A stretch of DNA of 64,000 nucleotides from Lingula anatina (Eukaryota > Brachiopoda > Lingulata > Lingulida > Lingulidae): contig NW_019775425.1 in NCBI RefSeq assembly GCF_001039355.2, forward strand, positions 938,281 to 1,002,280, in the 5' to 3' direction. Numbering within the stretch: position 1 is the stretch's first letter; every line of letters begins with the position of its first letter. The notes beneath the pieces are model-generated. The model searched no databases. It saw nothing but the letters and a program-made list of their open reading frames with translations, and was not told the DNA's origin. This document shows positions 61,427-64,000 of this stretch, in pieces. The translations under genes and the position numbers were made by a program.

Positions 61427-64000
61427 GTAAGTACTGGTCCTTCCATTTTAGTCATCTCATTTTTCAAATACAAGATTATTTTCACAGGCTAACAAAGGCG
61501 AGCAGATCTGTTGAAATAGGTAGGCTTGAATAGCATATAATTGCCCCGTTATTGTTGGCAAGCAAATTTCTATACAGGCGGATCTATTATATTTCTGGTT
61601 TCTTATCCTCCCAGGCGAAAGAAAGAAAAACAGACCGTATACCTCCAGGTTTTAATCTTTTTTTAACTGACCTACTGGGTGATTTGTTAACAGTTTCAAG
61701 TAATGTATTATATAAAAGATGACAGAAAAGATGAAGCCTTAATTTTCTGGATTAACTGCATATTTTGATACGGCTACATACTAGTGACCAAGCTGAGGCG
61801 ATTAATGCAGTGTTTGATTTATGATAACAACAGATTGGGTCCAGAATTAAGATTAGTCAGATATATTGCACTGAAACTTACCCCTGTGTAATATATATGT
61901 ACACTCCACAGAAAGCTCTGTGCAAATACCACTATTTACCGAGGAGTGAAACAAAGGGATGTGGCATATGCTGGTTAGCTTCAAGGTTGAGGCTTTGCGA
62001 AAACAATACCCCAGTATTTTAGAGGCAGCAAAATATTCTGAGGGATACATTAATTTTATTTCAGCAGACCCCCAGTTGAAGTTTAGTAGTTTTGAAACAG
62101 GAAATTGAGTCTATTTTGCCAGAATCTTGTTTGCAGCTGGACTGGTTAAAGAAACATTTGAAATGTCAATCATAATTATGTGACATTTTAACCCTGACAA
62201 ATGCAGATGCTCCCTCTTTTCACTCTTGGTTTGTATTTAGCAATCGGAATAAAGCCTCTGGTAGACCTGGAAGCCCTTTAATTTTGTTGCGAAATAATCT
62301 TGTGCAACGCTAGTTTGTTTCTTCTAGGGCTTAACTCTAGGGTCTCCCTACCCTGGTTGGAATATTGAACTGACAAGTAGGGTTTACACCCAGAGGCAAT
62401 AATGAAAATGATCAGAAAGCGAAATAACACAGAGAAATAGCCCAAATTGCTTGAAGATCTATTATCATCCTGAAGAATAATTGTATTGAAATGAGACAAC
62501 CCAATATCTACCTGGCAGTAATTCAATAGAACTATCTGAGACTCACAATGGATACTGGCAATATTGCTTCAGCAATCATTTCTGCAAATCCTTAGTTTTG
62601 TTTTAATAATGCAGACTATTCATTAAAGAAAGTATGCGTGAAAGTATTTTTTTTTCAGTGGAGCCATTTTCATTTTAACTCCTAGTCACATTGCAGAGTT
62701 TTACATTTAACGTCAAATTTATTTGTAACTTCTTAAAATTGTCATTAAAATATGCTGTATATATCTCAGTGGAAAAATGTAACAATATATAATTGCCAAT
62801 TTAAAGAACATAAAAAAGGGAACATTTTGTGGAGCAATTTGTTAAAGACTATAACATTTGTTGCTATGGATTTTTTTTGAGTGATTGACGTGAAACCTGT
62901 TGGCTTACATGAAAAAAGGTTGAGACTGTAGCAGCAAAATCTCTTGTTCAAACAAGTTCTTTGAATCCCCAAAGCCCTTCCAAATAATGTCTGAAAAGTC
63001 ACCTTGTTATTGTTATGCTTTGTTATGTCTGGGAAATCTTGTTTTGAAAGAATATAGATGACGGCAATGGACTTGCCATTTTCTATGTGAAATCTGGAAC
63101 TTTTTAAGACACCTGAAAAAATTTAAACAAAAGAACATTGCCAGTTTTCAGTTAATATTCTTGACCACGAGGCAAGTGAAGAGTGTTAAAAGATACAAAA
63201 TCTGTAACCTGAGTATTTGTCATTTTTATGGTTACTTATTTGCGACAAGTTTTCTTTTCCTCAGAGCAAAGTGCAAGTTGTCAGTTAAATTTTATTCCCC
63301 CTAAGGTTGTCTGGTTCACAACAAAGCTCCATGTTAAACTGTACATATTAAAAATCCATCACAGGATTGTAGTTCAGCATATAATAATACATGCTCCTGC
63401 TATGCTGGCATTTACATCCTTTAACTTAGTGTAGACAGTATGGTAGTTAATGAAGTAAAGCAATGTGGTCCCCAGCCAGCTATGAAAATGATGGGCATGT
63501 CCATTTCTTTTGTGCTTGGAGTGCGGTTCTTTTGTGCACCACTGTATCCTTGGAATCTGGGCCACCATTGGGGCTGGCTGAGCTGTTGGCATCAATTGAG
63601 ACAGAGAATGATTGACATTTTGGCATGTGTCTGTGTACATAACCTGCCCATGTTTAGATAAAAGGGGTCTACCTTGCCTGCATGGAGCCCATTCAGTGAG
63701 GATTAGTGGGAGATGGCCTTTGATAAGGCAAAAAAGACATAAATTAATAATGTGGCAGTGATCTTCCACCCTTCCTTTCTTTTATGAATAAATAGACAAT
63801 GAGAAAAAATATGTAGATGCCTTTCCGAGGACCTGTGTTAATTGTAGAATATGGTTGAAATTTATGCAAGGACAAGCACCTGTTGACCTTCAGTGCCTCA
63901 AAAATTAAATTCACCTAAGACACTTAATTAGGTGGGTCATCCAAGGTACATGTAGGCTGTTCACACTTGCCCTGAGTTACATAACTGCCCTTTCAAGTGG
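61427..64000 (+). other. TCF/LEF intron 3 (continues beyond right edge)
   Basis: At least 2.6 kb without a further recognisable TCF exon. A 131-residue minus-strand frame at 63374-63769 overlaps a 73-residue plus-strand frame; neither has a domain. A CCTTTGATAAGG word at about 63717 matches the TCF core, but such cores are common by chance. Confidence 0.55.

Noticed and set aside
63374-63769. 131-codon minus-strand frame inside TCF/LEF intron 3
   Set aside because: No known domain, an opposing plus-strand frame, no splice partners; most likely chance.
1-64000. CRISPR arrays, bacterial operons or phage-like systems
   Set aside because: The window is spliced animal DNA; no regularly spaced repeats with unique spacers and no prokaryotic genes were seen.

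Overview
This is eukaryotic nuclear DNA from a non-vertebrate animal, most likely a marine deuterostome (hemichordate-, amphioxus- or echinoderm-like; the sequence alone does not fix the phylum). The DNA is AT-rich. The genes are spliced, with GT-AG introns, and every recognisable protein is an animal ortholog in single copy, including one unduplicated TCF/LEF gene. All exon limits given here were placed by hand from splice signals, reading phase and remembered family sequence; nothing was aligned by computer.

Layout, left to right. 1-6514: a ~3 kb near-identical tandem pair, each unit holding the first coding exon of HID1 (minus strand, gene running off the left edge) and the last two coding exons of DDX47. 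A single N lies by the junction, so this is probably two haplotypes joined end to end. 5844-12047: complete DDX47 RNA helicase (minus), divergent across 229 bp from PHF5A, a U2 snRNP (SF3b) subunit (plus, 12277-18529). 18530-25751: long non-coding stretch with a 228-bp MITE-like element and a candidate upstream promoter. 25752-27032: intronless coding region for a GPRIN-family protein. 28020-35037: gene-poor, with a dead Tc1/mariner-type transposase and a weak tRNA-like relic.

35460-46696: a 14-exon minus-strand gene for a nuclear protein I cannot name, with an N-terminal SAP domain, two RRM-like domains, a Gln/PMGQR-repeat region and a ~215-residue Gly-Met repeat tail. One of its exons lies in a second false-looking tandem duplication with a single N at the joint (45079), and one intron holds a 498-N gap. 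48201-50026: RPL34 (minus), divergent across 234 bp from VTI1A, a Qb-SNARE (plus, 50261-54837). VTI1A intron 3 contains a clean 263-bp MITE with 67-bp inverted repeats. 56204-56912: five-copy tandem repeat. 60623 to the right edge: first three coding exons of TCF/LEF, the Wnt transcription factor.

Two points stand out. The order RPL34 - VTI1A - TCF/LEF, with a GPRIN gene in the same window, looks like the ancestral form of neighbourhoods that vertebrates split between paralogous chromosomes (RPL34 next to LEF1; VTI1A next to TCF7L2). About 1.1-1.3 kb upstream of the TCF/LEF start codon there are three HMG-type TCF sites, each beside a GCCGCCA helper motif, which suggests that the gene responds to its own product. 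DDX47, PHF5A, RPL34 and the SAP/RRM protein are housekeeping RNA and ribosome genes; the GPRIN-like, HID1, VTI1A and TCF genes serve signalling and secretion. Nothing indicates an operon or a shared pathway.
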